From assembly GCA_016748015.1 (NCBI GenBank), contig JAAOMT010000602.1, forward strand, positions 385,696 through 449,695: a stretch of 64,000 bases of DNA, in the 5' to 3' direction. Shown here one piece after another: positions 47,000-58,149 of this stretch. Each line of letters begins with the position of its first letter. Positions within the stretch are counted from its first letter, which is position 1. The notes under the pieces were generated by a model that saw only the letters and a list, made by a program, of their open reading frames with translations, ran no database searches and was not told the DNA's origin. Position numbers and translations under genes: made by a program. The stretch comes from Geosiphon pyriformis (taxonomy: Eukaryota; Glomeromycota; Glomeromycetes; Archaeosporales; Geosiphonaceae).

Positions 47000-48960
47000 T
47001 TATCCAAAACAGTGGCAGAATCAAAAGTAATAGGGACAAACCATTTGGAATTTATAAAAGCTTTATTCCAATACTATCAATTTCACTTAAGATTAACAAA
47101 TAACTATTGGCCAGCAGAATCAACCTTCAATTTCTATATTAACAAATAAATTAAATTTCATCTAGGAGACTGAAGAAATCCAAAAACAGCACTTATCAAT
47201 TTTTATAGTAAATTACTTCAGAACACTATGTTTCTACAAAATTATTTGTTTGTCTCAATAATTATAGAAATCAATAGAAAAATTGAGAAATACACCAAAC
47301 AGAAATTTTCTATTATCTTTGCAGACAACAACAAAGAAAATTTACAAACATCAGTAAAAATACCAAAAAACATATAACTATTTACTTGGAAGAAACCAAG
47401 AGTAATTTTATTTATTTACCCATCATATTATCATATATTAAAAAGTACTATTAACATAACATCAGTAGGCATGTCCACATTAACTGCAAAAACACCATCA
47501 ATAAAAATTATATTCCAAAGCCAACAAAAAAAAGCTGACTTATTGAGAACCTATGATAATTACTTTGAAGAATTTAAATCATAATTACCAATGACATTAA
47601 GATTTTAATTACTACCATCTTAACCCAATTTTGGAATCACTAGTTTTTGAAAAATAACTGACTTGAAAGAAAAGAAAAACAAAGATCAAGAATTTAATTA
47701 CCAAAACCTGATCACAGAAAACCCAGAAATACAAATTTTAATTGTTCTAACTCAGCAAAATCAGAACAATTCAAATTTTGTCTCTATTGTTTCTCAAAAC
47801 TTACCTCCAGTAATTATGATTGATTTATTACCAGTTGCACCAATTGCCAAACAACAACAACAGCCACAACAATTACTTCAATCATCACCTTAACAACAAC
47901 TTCAACAACAGCAATAGCAACAACTATTACCAATGACCTATGTACCAATTACAAAACTCAAGAAATTTACTGGTAAAAAAAATGACATGTAAGTCTGGTT
48001 TAATAATATAGAAAAAGCCATTGCAGCCAATAGATAAGATAATGCCAAAGCATTACAAACAATCTCATACTTTCTTCAAGATACTGCCAATTTATGGTAT
48101 TAAAGTCTGATCCAGAAACTCCAAGACTTCAATACATTCAAACTAGAATTTCTAAAATATTTTAGTAACAATAACAGTATTAATTACCTAGTAAATACTT
48201 TTACAACCATCAAACAAGGAAATACTAAAGCAGTTACCATTTATTTGGAATGTTTTCACCAAAATCTGCAACAAATACAAGTTATTAATACAAACTACTT
48301 TACTGTGCCACAATTTTTGAATCAATTTATCATAGCCTGCACAGTAGTTTTCTACAGTACATATATCTAATACACTTACAAACATTCCAAGATGCAGTTA
48401 TTTATGCCAGAGATTCAAATTAGTTGAGCTAAAAGTTAATCATGTCCAAGCCATTAATTTAGTAATAAATAGATCATCTGAATTGGACTTCAAGTTGAAA
48501 CAATTAAGTAATTCTATTAATCAAAAATTAGAAGAATACTTAACTAACAATCAAGCAATTTATCAACCTTCACAATATTACAATAATTTAGGGAATCCAA
48601 ATTGTCTCTAAAATCAACCACTTCTATTATCATTAACCAATTAACAATGGTAATAAGAGATGCATAATTGCCACTATTGTGGTAAACAAAAACATTTACA
48701 AATTGATTGTTGTACCCAGTTAAATAATCAATGATCGGAAAATCAATATTAAAATTCTAATCACCAATTTTAGATTCCAAACTATCAAACAAATCAAGAC
48801 CAATATCAGTCTTATTACCCACCAATAATATAACAGTAATTATACTTATCACTAATTTACCAATTTTCAACACTAGTAATATATCAACCACAGCCACAAA
48901 TTATCTATTAATCATAACATCTTCAAACACTGTTACCAAACTCAACACAAATAACACCCA
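47000..48960 (+). pseudogene. Element B gag
   Basis: Gag text begins at about 47008 with VAESKVIGTNHLEFIKALF; the start codon reads GTG where A and C have ATG. The frame 47663-47893 holds KKNKDQEFNYQNLITENPEI and a Gln-rich end. A complete CCHC knuckle, CHYCGKQKHLQIDC (C-x2-C-x4-H-x4-C), is at about 48669-48712, better kept than in A. Many stops interrupt the rest. Confidence 0.75.
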
Positions 48961-49299
48961 GAAATTAAAGACTGAGAATTATTTATACTTAACAAAACTG
49001 AAGATCGACAATAATAATGTACTAACCAATCTTCAGTTTCTTAAACCAACTATCAGAATTAAGCCAGCAGAGTTTAGACAATGAGTACACTCAAAACCCA
49101 AATTCCCAGAATTACTTAAGTTTTTTGGTTACTTCAAAAGATGTCCAATTCAACAAACAAAAATCCAATTAAAAACAATCTATATCTACCAACAATATTC
49201 TACCAATTATTATTATAGAAGATGAATCATTTGCTGTAATTTTTTTTTTCAAAATTGAAAAACTAGTTCTTGTACTCTTATTTAATAAAGCCACTCTTA

Positions 49300-49640
49300 A
49301 ATCAAAATCTATTACTGTAATATATACTAATGTCAAAATTGATAGTTAGTCTATCAAACTGATTCTGGATAGTAAGTCTGTAAGCAGTATTATTACACAA
49401 TAACTTATAGACCAATTAGATTACTGAGTTGATTGTGCCATTAGTGCCAAAATTATTATTGCCAATGAAACAATAAAAATGCTTATTGGTGAAATTGACA
49501 ACTTCCTATTTAAAGTCAATAGCATTAAAATACCAATCAAGATATTGGTAATAGAAGCTACCTAGTACCAAGCTTTTGTTAGTAATGACTGACTGTTTAA
49601 AACCAATGCAATGTTCAACTGGAACACCCAGAAATTACAA
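49300..49640 (+). pseudogene. Element B aspartic protease (broken)
   Basis: Reads IKLILDSKSVSSIITQ at about 49357-49400, keeping the catalytic Asp but with the following Gly lost. The flap-like text TIKMLIGEIDNFLFKVNSIK (about 49466-49530) follows, then stops. Confidence 0.6.
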
Positions 49641-49725
49641 CTGAGCTAGAATAGTCAGAACATTTGAATACCAGTTATTTGTAGTCATTTTAAGACTACT
49701 ATTAACAAACAATTACTAATCAAGT

Positions 49726-50767
49726 TTGAGGAAAAAAAGAAAAAATCTACTTGGAAAATGTATTAAGTATTATAAGCCAAAGAGAATCACAATGAACTGT
49801 TACCAATCTCAGACTAGAAAAAAAAAGAAAAAGAAAAAACAAAAGAAGAATTCAAGACAATTATCTTTATTTATATTTAATATACTACTTTTTATGCCCA
49901 ATTTACAGTATTGTTGGCCAAAGCTAATTTGTATTAATTGTGACAAGAAATTGTCATTAATGAACACATACTGTAATAACAACAAAAAATGGTCCACAGC
50001 AACAAAATATTACTGTCACTCATGCATCTTTAAACGTTTTGGATGACCAAAAAAACAAAGAAAATAGGACAATAAATTATGCCTTTCTTGTGAAGAAACT
50101 CTGTTAGACAAAGAAATGTAAAATGACATTTCTGGTCATAGAAAAACGTGCAACAAATTGTGTTAGTACACAATTCTCATAAGTAACTAAGTAAAAAAAA
50201 ATGCCAATAGATACTGTTTAGAGAAAAGCTATAAAATATTTAGACAGCTATCTACATAATAATAACAAAATTTGGCAAATGGCAATTGCCAAAATCAAAG
50301 ACACATTTCTAGAAAAAATAAAAACAATCACCAAAACCTAAAAAGATTATTTAGATTTCAAACTCCAATATTACTTTTGATGTTATAAATCTGGAACAAT
50401 TCTACAAACACTACCAAGAATTGGCACTCATTAAAAAAAACAAGAGTAATGTTTAGAATAGCTTAATACTTGCCTATGTAAGTATTGTTTAATTTTATGT
50501 GATTTTCAATACTGTAATAATTGTAATATTATTCACAATTCACTATCATGCATGATATATTTGATCTTCAAAAAGAAAGAACCAATTAGTAAGTGTACAT
50601 CAGAATTAAAACCAATATTTAATTCTAATTCAGACTTTAACAATAATGATAACAATAGTTTTAACTTTGTTTACTATGATAATAACAATAACAATTCAAA
50701 CTCCAATTTAGAATTCAAACAATATATTGTGCTTTCAAATCTTTCTATAAAGCAGAAACTAAGATGG
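49726..50767 (+). pseudogene. Element B zinc region and linker
   Basis: The frame 49726-50046 carries a Lys-rich run, then LICINCDKKLSLMNTYCNNN and YYCHSCIFKRFG (Cys-x2-Cys pairs). A third pair (LSCEETLLDKEM) and YDFQYCNNCNI-like text follow in other frames. The linker frame 50552-50779 is Ser/Asn-rich. It ends at the insertion point of element C, after AACTAAGATGG. Confidence 0.6.
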
Positions 50768-51605
50768 TATTATGAGTGATTTTTTGAGGTCTCAAATTAA
50801 ATAACAAACCCATAACTTGGTGCTAAAAGTTATTTACATTGATGTTATTAATCTAAAGGTTTTGTATCTAAAGGTTTTGGTTTGAGTTCTTTGTATAATA
50901 GACAGAGATTCAATAGTTGTTTTATCCATAGCTTCCCAGAATCACAATTCTATCAATTTTTCTCTCGGCATAATGGCCAGCAATCCTCTGGTAAGTATTC
51001 CATATCTTCTGTACATGTCCTATTTTTTCGCAGAGGTTTTTTACCAGACAATCTTTGATGTCAGTAATCTAACACTTTATTCAACCAATTAGTGCACAAC
51101 AATAAAATCAAAAATAAAATAAAGAAAAAAAATAAAAGAAAATCATAAATAAGCCAAGGAGATTTTACAAGTCAGTATTCTGTCAATAGCCATGATCAAG
51201 AGCTATTGTTCTAGTGTGTTTAAGTATCAATTACTATCAACATAGAGTGTTAATAGTGGAATTAGGTTTGAGATACCAAATAGTTATTTATTGTGTTTGG
51301 AAGATTGTCTAGATAAAATCTAAACTTTGAGGTCTGTTTTTTTTTAGCTTCTAATACTACTGCTATATATACATAATTGAGATTCCTTAATTCTTCCATT
51401 CTTCACAACAGGAATCCTGGAATTCTGCAATTTCTTTGAAAGGAATCCTGGAATTCTAGAATCCTGCAATTCCTCATGAAAATCCTGTAATTCCTGGAAT
51501 CCTGCAATTCCTGAGAGGAATCTTAGAATTCCACATTTACTATATCTACTTCTAATTGGCTAATAACTATGCTAATATATATTCCCTATATTTCTATGAG
51601 TAATA
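50768..51605 (-). repeat. Element C 3' LTR
   Basis: It matches the 5' LTR closely, but both ends have decayed: plus-strand start TATTATGAG (TG to TA) and end GAGTAATA (CA to TA). This LTR is inserted directly after AAGATGG of element B. Confidence 0.9.
51411..51532 (-). repeat. GGAATTCC array in U3 of the C 3' LTR
   Basis: Same array as at 60697-60826 with small differences in unit content (GGAATCCTGGAATTC, CCTGCAATTCC words), showing slippage or mutation since insertion. Confidence 0.8.
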
Positions 51606-51619
51606 TTATTCCTTCCTTT

Positions 51620-52260
51620 TAATATTGAGCTCCATCGAAATCCAATTCTGTTAATTTCTCCTCTTGAAGTATTTCTTGAATTTCATTTTCGAGAATTATT
51701 TGTGCTATTTAAGTCTGTAATTCTTCAAATTGAGCATTGGTGATCTTTCCTAATTGATTACTGGTAACCATATCCATTGCTTTATTGAGTAAAATTCTTG
51801 GTTGATCCTGAAATACTGTGTGTATTCAGTATATAGTTCAGACTTGTGTGGATAAGTTGTTTTTTCTCACAAAATGTTCTAATTGTTGTAGTATTCTTGT
51901 GTCAAATAATCACTTTGTTTTATCTGTATATAGATTCTGGATATTCATATGTTGTCCCAAGTAAAAATAACAATAGTTTCTTGGAAATTATTGTATCCAC
52001 TAATTTCAAGTTTCTTTAGTTAACTCTTGGTATAGTGACTCTTTTGTTAACTTTTTTATTGCTACTTTTACTTTTGTAGTGATTTTGTCAATGGTATTTT
52101 CTGTTTTCTTCTGTGTTTTGTGCTGCGATGTCTTTCTAGTATCTTGATATCAGATGGTTTGTTGATTAATTGTAATTTTCATCTCTTGGTGTTGAATTAA
52201 TTGAAAGAGTTGTTGTGCTTGTAAGTGGATGTTGTCTGTAATTTCCATTTTTCTGATATT
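51620..52260 (-). pseudogene. Element C conserved 3' block after integrase
   Basis: Starts MEITDNIHLQAQQLFQLIQH (about 52190-52249) and ends TELDFDGAQY just before the purine tract at 51606-51620. Middle text includes ILQQLEHFVRKNNLSTQV and NQLGKITNAQFEELQTQIAQ. It is helical and Gln/Lys/Glu-rich, with no transmembrane or signal segment, and is homologous with blocks in A and E. Stops interrupt it. The function is unknown. Confidence 0.55.
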
Positions 52261-52439
52261 TCTTGTCACGTTTACTATGTCTTTATATATTCTTTTGATG
52301 GATTAATTAATGTGTTGTTGTCAATGATGATGATTGGTTCCAAATCTTATGGAATCTTTTCTGGTTGGATTAGTATCTTCTGTACTCTTAATTGTGGAAT
52401 ATTACTGGTGGATGGTAGTGTAATGTTGTGGTATGGTTT

Positions 52440-53420
52440 CAGTTGATCTCTATGTGCTGCTTTGGTTAAGATTTTGTTATCCAGTCTTAATTTGTAAGCT
52501 CCATTTCCTAGAATTTTTTCTATGTAAAATGGTTTATCTCATTTGGGGTTGAATTTTCTACTTCATTGTTTTTCCGCTTTGGTATGATGTAAGAGTACTT
52601 TGTCTCCAATCTTGAATTCAACTAATTTGTCTGGTAGTTGATTATCATATCTTTCTTTCTGTTTCTCTTGTGACTTTTGTATGTTATCAGCTGCTCTTTT
52701 TTGTTTGTTTTCCAATGTTTCCATTAAGTTATATGTTCTTCTTAACAATGTTTCTTGGAAATTTTCTTCTGTTATTGGTTCAGTTGGATATGTGTTAACC
52801 TCTATTTCAACTGATAATGTTGCTGTTCTACTGTATATCAATTCAAATGGTGTTGCTTGTATGGTGTCTTGCTTCATTGTCCAATAAGCAAATAATACTA
52901 ATGATATGAACAAATTCCATTTGTCCTGGTTTTTTTGGCTGAGTTTTGCTATTGCTTTACACAATGTTCTATTAAATCTTTCAACTAATCCATTAGTTTG
53001 TGGATGGTATGGTGATGATAGTGGTCTCTTAATTCCGAATCTTTGGCTTAGTTCTACTAATGTTTTATTCACAAAATGGGTTTCTTGGTCTGATAATAGT
53101 TCTTTTGGACATTCATATTGACAAATTAGATCTTGATGAACAAATTCGGCAATGGATTCTGCATCCACTCTTTGAATTGCTTTGGCTTCTGGCTATTTAG
53201 TAAGATAGTCCATGGCTACTGCAATATATCTGTTGCCTCTGCTGGTAATTGTCAATGGTTCGACTAAATCGATTCCAATACAGTCAAATAGTTGTTCCAC
53301 TTTGATTGGTCTCAATGGTTTACTGGGTCTTGTTCCTCCTCTTCTTTGATAAGCATCACAATTTTGCACATATTAGATGATGTCTGGATACATTGATGGC
53401 CAATAGTATTTTTTTCTGGT
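52440..53420 (-). pseudogene. Element C integrase (DD35E)
   Basis: The zinc-binding remnant CAKL/CDAYQRR is at about 53345-53375. The core has FDCIGIDLVEPLTITSRGNR (first Asp, about 53225-53285), then the 201-codon open frame 52563-53168. There Asp27 (LLSDQETHFVN) and Glu63 (NGLVERFNRTL) are separated by exactly 35 residues. KRAADNIQKSQEKQKERYD and VEFKIGDKVLLHHTKAEKQ form the C-terminal GPY/F-like part. The triad is complete; a TAG at about 53195 breaks the frame upstream. Confidence 0.85.
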
Positions 53421-53940
53421 TCTTTCTATGGTTGCTTCTTTATGAAAATATCTTGCAGCTGGATCTGAATGCATGTTGAACAGTATTGTCTCTTTTTCTG
53501 GTTCTGTAATTACTCTGGTTGGTTGATCTGAATCTTTTCTATTTTTCCAATATAGTATATTTTGGTGAGTGATAAAATATTTGGATTGTTGTTTGATCCT
53601 CTTTTGTTCCAGTTGAGATAATTTCTCTTTGAACTGTTGAGTATTTATATAATGTTAAAGTTGTTGATATTTTTGTGTGTTCATCTTTTGTTATATTTTC
53701 GTGAGTATTGTTTTGGTTTTATTATATTTTTGGGTTGAAATGTTCTTAGATTTTTTTTATTTACGACAAACCATCAGCATTTCTGTTGTCTTTTCCCTTT
53801 TTATAATGTATGATATAAGTATATGATGTGAGTGCCATTTTCTATCTTAATTGTCTGCCATCTCCAAATTCTTGTTTCTGGAGTTATGTCAGTCTTTTGT
53901 GATTTGTATACACCTCAAACTTCCGGTTTAAGTATTTTTT

Positions 53941-54219
53941 TTATTTCATAACTGCCCAATAGATTGTTAAATGTTCTAATTTTGGTGTTCCATAGTTCTT
54001 TTCAGCTGGAGTTAAATCTCGACTGGCATATGCTACTGGATGTTCTCTTCTATTTGGTCCTCTCTGAGATAGTACTGCTCCCAATGCTTGACCTGATGCA
54101 TTAATAGTAATGATGAATGATTTACTATGATCTGGATATATTAATACTGGAGCTTGAATAAGCTTTCTTCTTAGGGTGTCAAAAGCTTCTTGTTGAGTTT
54201 TAGTCCATTTATATTTCAC
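53941..54219 (-). pseudogene. Element C RNase H
   Basis: Open frame KWTKTQQEAFDTLRRKLIQA, then HSKSFIITINASGQALGAVL, where the first catalytic Asp (usually TTDA/TVDA) reads Asn, then YASRDLTPAEKNYGTPKLEH and TIYWAVMK. The frame stops at a TAA where CAA or AAA is expected. The tail (VYTNHKRLT, GDGRQLR) is at about 53850-53940. Confidence 0.75.
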
Positions 54220-54936
54220 ATTCTTGGTTTGGAGATGATTGAGCGGCTGAGCTATCTTTGAAAAGTTCTTAATAAAGTGTTAGTAATAACTAGCAAATCC
54301 CAAGAATGATTGTAGTTCCGTCATATTGGTTGGTACTAGAAAGTTTTTTACTATCTCTATTTTTTCTGAATCTGTTTTAATGCCATATTTACTGACTATA
54401 TGTCCCAAAAATTTCAGTTTTGTCTTGCTGAAAAAACATTTGGTGGCATTCAACTTTAGTCCTGCTTATTGTAGTCTTTTGAACACTTGCTGGAGATGAT
54501 GGAGATAATTATCGAATGTTTTTGAGAATACATTGGTGTCATCTAGATATACTACTACTGATTTCTACAATAAGCCAGTGTAAATGATTTCCATTAATTG
54601 CTGAAAAGTGGCTGGTGCATTGGTTAAGCTGAATAGTATTACTTCGAATTCGAAATTCTCTTCCCTAGTAATGAATGCCATCTTTTCTTTGTCTGCTAAA
54701 TCCATGGCTACTTGCCAGTAACCATTATCCAAGTCTAATATTGAGAACCATTTGTTTCCACCAAAAGTGTTGAATAGTTTTTGTATTTGTGGAGTTGGAT
54801 AACTGTCTCCATAAGTTACACTATTGAGTTTTTTGTAGTCTACACAAAATCAGATTTTTCTATTCTTCTTATGGACGAGTACTACTGGTGACAACCATGG
54901 GCTCATTGATGGCTGAATTAACCTGTTGTCAAGCAT
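54220..54936 (-). pseudogene. Element C reverse transcriptase
   Basis: Continues from the previous frame through a few stops: SPWLSPVVLVHKKN, FCVDYKKLNSVTYGDSYPTP, WFSILDLDNGYWQVA (usual Asp kept), SLTNAPATFQQLMEI and the catalytic VVVYLDDTNVFSK at about 54527-54565 with both Asp intact. LKFLGHIVSKYGIKTD and SFLGFASYY follow. Ty3/gypsy type by motif form and by position ahead of RNase H and integrase. Confidence 0.85.
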
Positions 54937-56295
54937 TCAGTTGATCTCTTGACAGATGATTTCATGGCTGGCTGGTGGTACCCTATATGCTCTTTGTTTG
55001 ATTGACATTACATCTCCAGTTTTGATCTGGTGTTGGATGATATCAGTTCTGCCAAATTTGTTTTCACTGGCAAAGATGTCATTAAAATTGTTGAGTAACA
55101 TCTTTAGTTGCATCTGTTGAAGTGGATCTAGATTTTTCATGTTCATTTGCTCTAGCTGCTCTAGTTGTAACAAATAACATTTGTTCTGTTCATAGATTGT
55201 TTGTGACGTAATATCCACATATTCACACAATTGTGAAAAGTCTGGAATGGTGCTTGGTGGTTGATCCTCAATTTCAGTGGTCAAATATCCAAGAGTAGTT
55301 CCTTTCAGAATTTCCACAAAATTTTCCGTATTGTTGTAGATAGAAATTTTGATATGGTTGTGGTTCTTGGCTGGTATGTATAGATTGATAAATCCAACTT
55401 CTTCTGTTTCACAAAGGCTTGTTTCCACTTCAAAAATTTGTGCCTGATTCTTCACTTTTCTTTTTATTGCTAACATGTACTGGTCATATGGTGAAATAGA
55501 AATTGCTTGACTGGTTGAGACAATTTCTTCTTGGCCAACAATTTCTTCCTCTGCCATATTGACTAGTATATCTATTCTACCTGTGGATCCGAATTTCTGT
55601 ATCCCTCTTGCTGTTATCCCTAGTTCTTCTCTGTTTCCCATTGATACTAATTGAGCTACTTTAACCAGAGGCAGGAAGATTGCTTGTGCTATCTTTTTGT
55701 TTGGCTCTATAATATAAGCTTTTTCTGAGTCATTTTGTAGCATGGTAATAATATTTCTTACATATTCCATGTCAATTATTTCCCCTCTGATATTTATCCC
55801 TCTTTTTGCTAGACTACTCCTAGATGCTAATTGAACCATTGTTGTTGCTGGAATTTCCAATGCTATTTTCAAATCAATGCAGATACATGAATGTGGTTCC
55901 AATTGAATGGCCTCTTTTTCTGGATACCTCAAATCAAATTCAGCATTGATATCATGCGCGTGTTCTGGTATAATATTTTTATTATTATCATTGAACCATT
56001 TAAGTTTTTGTTCCTTGGCGAGATCAGAGAGTGCAATATATTGTTTATAGTCTGGATCGAAGTTTAAATCTGAGTTGGAATTATTGTCATTGTTATCACC
56101 ATATTGGACAAAGCTAAAACTGGCATTTTTGTCGTCATCATTGTCAGAGTTTAAATCAGGATTAAAAATCGATTCTGATTCTGATGTACAGCTGCTAATT
56201 GGTTTCTTTTCCTCTGGGATTGTATAGATCATGTGTGGTGGCAGATTGTAAATGAGATCACATTTATTACAATATTGAAAATCACATGGAATCAA
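54937..56295 (-). CDS. Element C Pol segment: dUTPase domain and start of reverse transcriptase
   Basis: A 452-codon open frame. Residues about 110-245 (nt 55561-55968) form a trimeric-type dUTPase with all five motifs in order: 1 NAEFDL (117-122), 2 ASRSSLAKRG (157-166), 3 GEIIDMEYVR with Asp175 and Tyr178 (171-180), 4 NKKIAQAIFLPL (199-210), 5 ARGIQKFGSTGR (229-240). dUTPases hydrolyse dUTP to dUMP, keeping uracil out of newly made DNA; here it would protect element cDNA. The frame starts with Cys pairs (CDFQYCNKC) and an Asn/Asp/Ser-rich linker. It ends in the RT N-terminus (NNFNDIFASENKFGRTD, about 402-418), then a stop. It is a segment of a polyprotein; the first Met is not a true start. 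Catalytic competence is plausible but untested. Confidence 0.8.
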   Translation of the reverse strand: MIPCDFQYCNKCDLIYNLPPHMIYTIPEEKKPISSCTSESESIFNPDLNSDNDDDKNASFSFVQYGDNNDNNSNSDLNFDPDYKQYIALSDLAKEQKLKWFNDNNKNIIPEHAHDINAEFDLRYPEKEAIQLEPHSCICIDLKIALEIPATTMVQLASRSSLAKRGINIRGEIIDMEYVRNIITMLQNDSEKAYIIEPNKKIAQAIFLPLVKVAQLVSMGNREELGITARGIQKFGSTGRIDILVNMAEEEIVGQEEIVSTSQAISISPYDQYMLAIKRKVKNQAQIFEVETSLCETEEVGFINLYIPAKNHNHIKISIYNNTENFVEILKGTTLGYLTTEIEDQPPSTIPDFSQLCEYVDITSQTIYEQNKCYLLQLEQLEQMNMKNLDPLQQMQLKMLLNNFNDIFASENKFGRTDIIQHQIKTGDVMSIKQRAYRVPPASHEIICQEIN

Positions 56296-56920
56296 ACAGT
56301 GGTCACATAGTCAAGTGTTTATTTCTTCCAACCATTGCTCTTGTTCTTTTTGAGTAGGTGCCAACTGTTGATAGTGCTCATGGAATTCTTCCAGATTGTC
56401 TTTAATGTTGCCAAATACGTGAAACATTAGGACATATTCAGATTCAGGTAAAGATAGAGGGTTGTTTTTGATTTCTAGTAGTTTACTGGTTGTTGCATCT
56501 TCTGCTTTCACACTTGCTATTCTCCAGAGTTCATGTTTGTTATGTAAATATCTTTCTAATTGTCATAATGCTCATTTCCAAGTGTCATCAATTGGTGTTC
56601 TCTTGCATATCCAATCATTGATTAGTATCATATACTGGCAGGTTTCATCGCATGTTCCTCTTCTCCCAGAAATGTTGTTTTACATTCCTTCATCAAGGAG
56701 AGTTTCCCCACATGCTAAACATGGTGTATTATTTCATTTTCCTACTTGTTTTGGTCTTCCAAAGCATTTGACAAGGCATGCACAGCAATAAAACTTAGTT
56801 GCTGTCTGGTATTCCTCATCATTGCCACAGCAGGTGCCCATTGATGACAATTTTTTGCCACAATCAATGCATATAAGCTTTGGTCAACAATAGCTTGATA
56901 ATTGTGGTAGTATATATGTA
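56220..56920 (-). pseudogene. Element C CxxC-rich zinc region
   Basis: Between protease and dUTPase lie CIDCGKKLSSMGTCCG (about 56830-56877), FYCCACLVKCFGRPKQ (about 56750-56797) and TPCLACGETLLDEGM (about 56685-56730), then CDFQYCNKCDLIYN (56254-56289). The regular Cys-x2-Cys pairs look like two or three zinc ribbons. 56311-56511 is an acidic helical frame in between. The region is shared with A and B, so it belongs to the element and was not acquired by C alone. I know no matching domain by name. Confidence 0.65.
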
Positions 56921-57389
56921 TAAGGGGTGTAACTGGCAGTTGGTAGTGACTCCTCTTCCTTCGCTTTTTTTTCTCTTTTTCTCTCTTATCCCATCTCTAA
57001 ATTGGTGGTTTTTCTAAGTTATGGTCGGTGTTCCAGGCTTGGTCTGCATTCCAAATAGGTTCTGTTCTCTTCTGTTTTCCTTTGCCATTGTTGTCTCATG
57101 AGAGTATTAGTGGTAACTTGTTGTGTTCTTCATCGGCCCATGAGACTTGATATGCTTCCCAAGTAGGTTTTGGTTTTTTTTTTCAAGATCAATTAGTGAT
57201 GCTGTAGTGTTGGTAGCTTTGAAATGACCACACGTTGCTGGTACTCGCATGTGTCGACTATTCTGGCTAAGTACTAGTTCTTGAGTTGTCTAATCGAGCA
57301 TGGTGTTGGTTTTGAATAGCCAATTATTACCAACTAATGCTTAATATTGGGTGGCTTTTATCACCAAAACTTTGATGAGTACTATGATG

Positions 57390-57640
57390 CCATTGACTTC
57401 AATTGGGAAGTCATCAATTTTGCCAATTGGGGTTTTGATGGCTTCATTCGCAGTGATAATTCTGGCACTGGCAGTACAATTAACTCGGCAACCTAATTGA
57501 TCTATAAGTTGTCATGTGATGATGCTGCCTGCTGAACCATTGTCAAGGATTAATTTGATGAAGTGGCCATTGACCTTGGCGTCAGTGTACATAGCTGTGA
57601 TCAGTTTCTCTTCAAGTGCTGCTCTACTGAATAATAGCAT
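57390..57640 (-). pseudogene. Element C aspartic protease
   Basis: Retropepsin-like text: GHFIKLILDNGSAGSIIT at about 57510-57563 with the catalytic Asp in LDNGS, where DSG or DTG is usual. A TGA follows at once (CGA or TGG expected), then QLIDQLGCRVN and the flap-like IKTPIGKIDDFPIEVNGI (about 57392-57445). It would cut Gag-Pol in live members. Confidence 0.7.
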
Positions 57641-58149
57641 ATCTGATGGTTCCTCGAGTTCGAATGGGAAGATGGCATCTAAAGATTCATTTTTGGTAAT
57701 TGTAGCAGGTGGGATATTATTGGTAGGTGGTTGTTATTGTTCGATTCCCTGATTGCTGGAAGGGGCGTCTTCTGGAGTCACTAGAAGGCTTAAATAGTAT
57801 TGGAAATTCGGGTTTTGGGTGGAACCAGTACCCAAATTCCACTGACAAAATCCTGATTGTTGGTAGGAAGAGCTGAGAATCGGTTAATGTACAACTATTG
57901 CTGATCTCCAGTTTTGGGTGATCCTCAATCTTGGGTTCTCTGATGTCATTTGAGCTGAGTTTGCTGGTGGTGTTTGAATAGTGGGTGTTTGATAGATTGC
58001 TGGTGGCTGCGGTTGATATATTACTTGTGGCTGTGCCTAATAAATTGCTTGTGGTGGCAGTTGATAAACTGGAGTTTGATAAACTGGCGGTTGATAAATT
58101 GGTTGATGCATCATAAGTAAGTAAGTGAGTTGGTATTGGTCTTGATTCG

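Noticed and set aside
51620-52450. Envelope gene of a retrovirus-like element
   Set aside because: The conserved block has no signal peptide, membrane span or Cys pattern of an envelope protein.
54937-56295. The dUTPase as a host DUT gene
   Set aside because: It lies in one frame with the RT start, between LTRs with a target duplication, and recurs at the same place in A and B.
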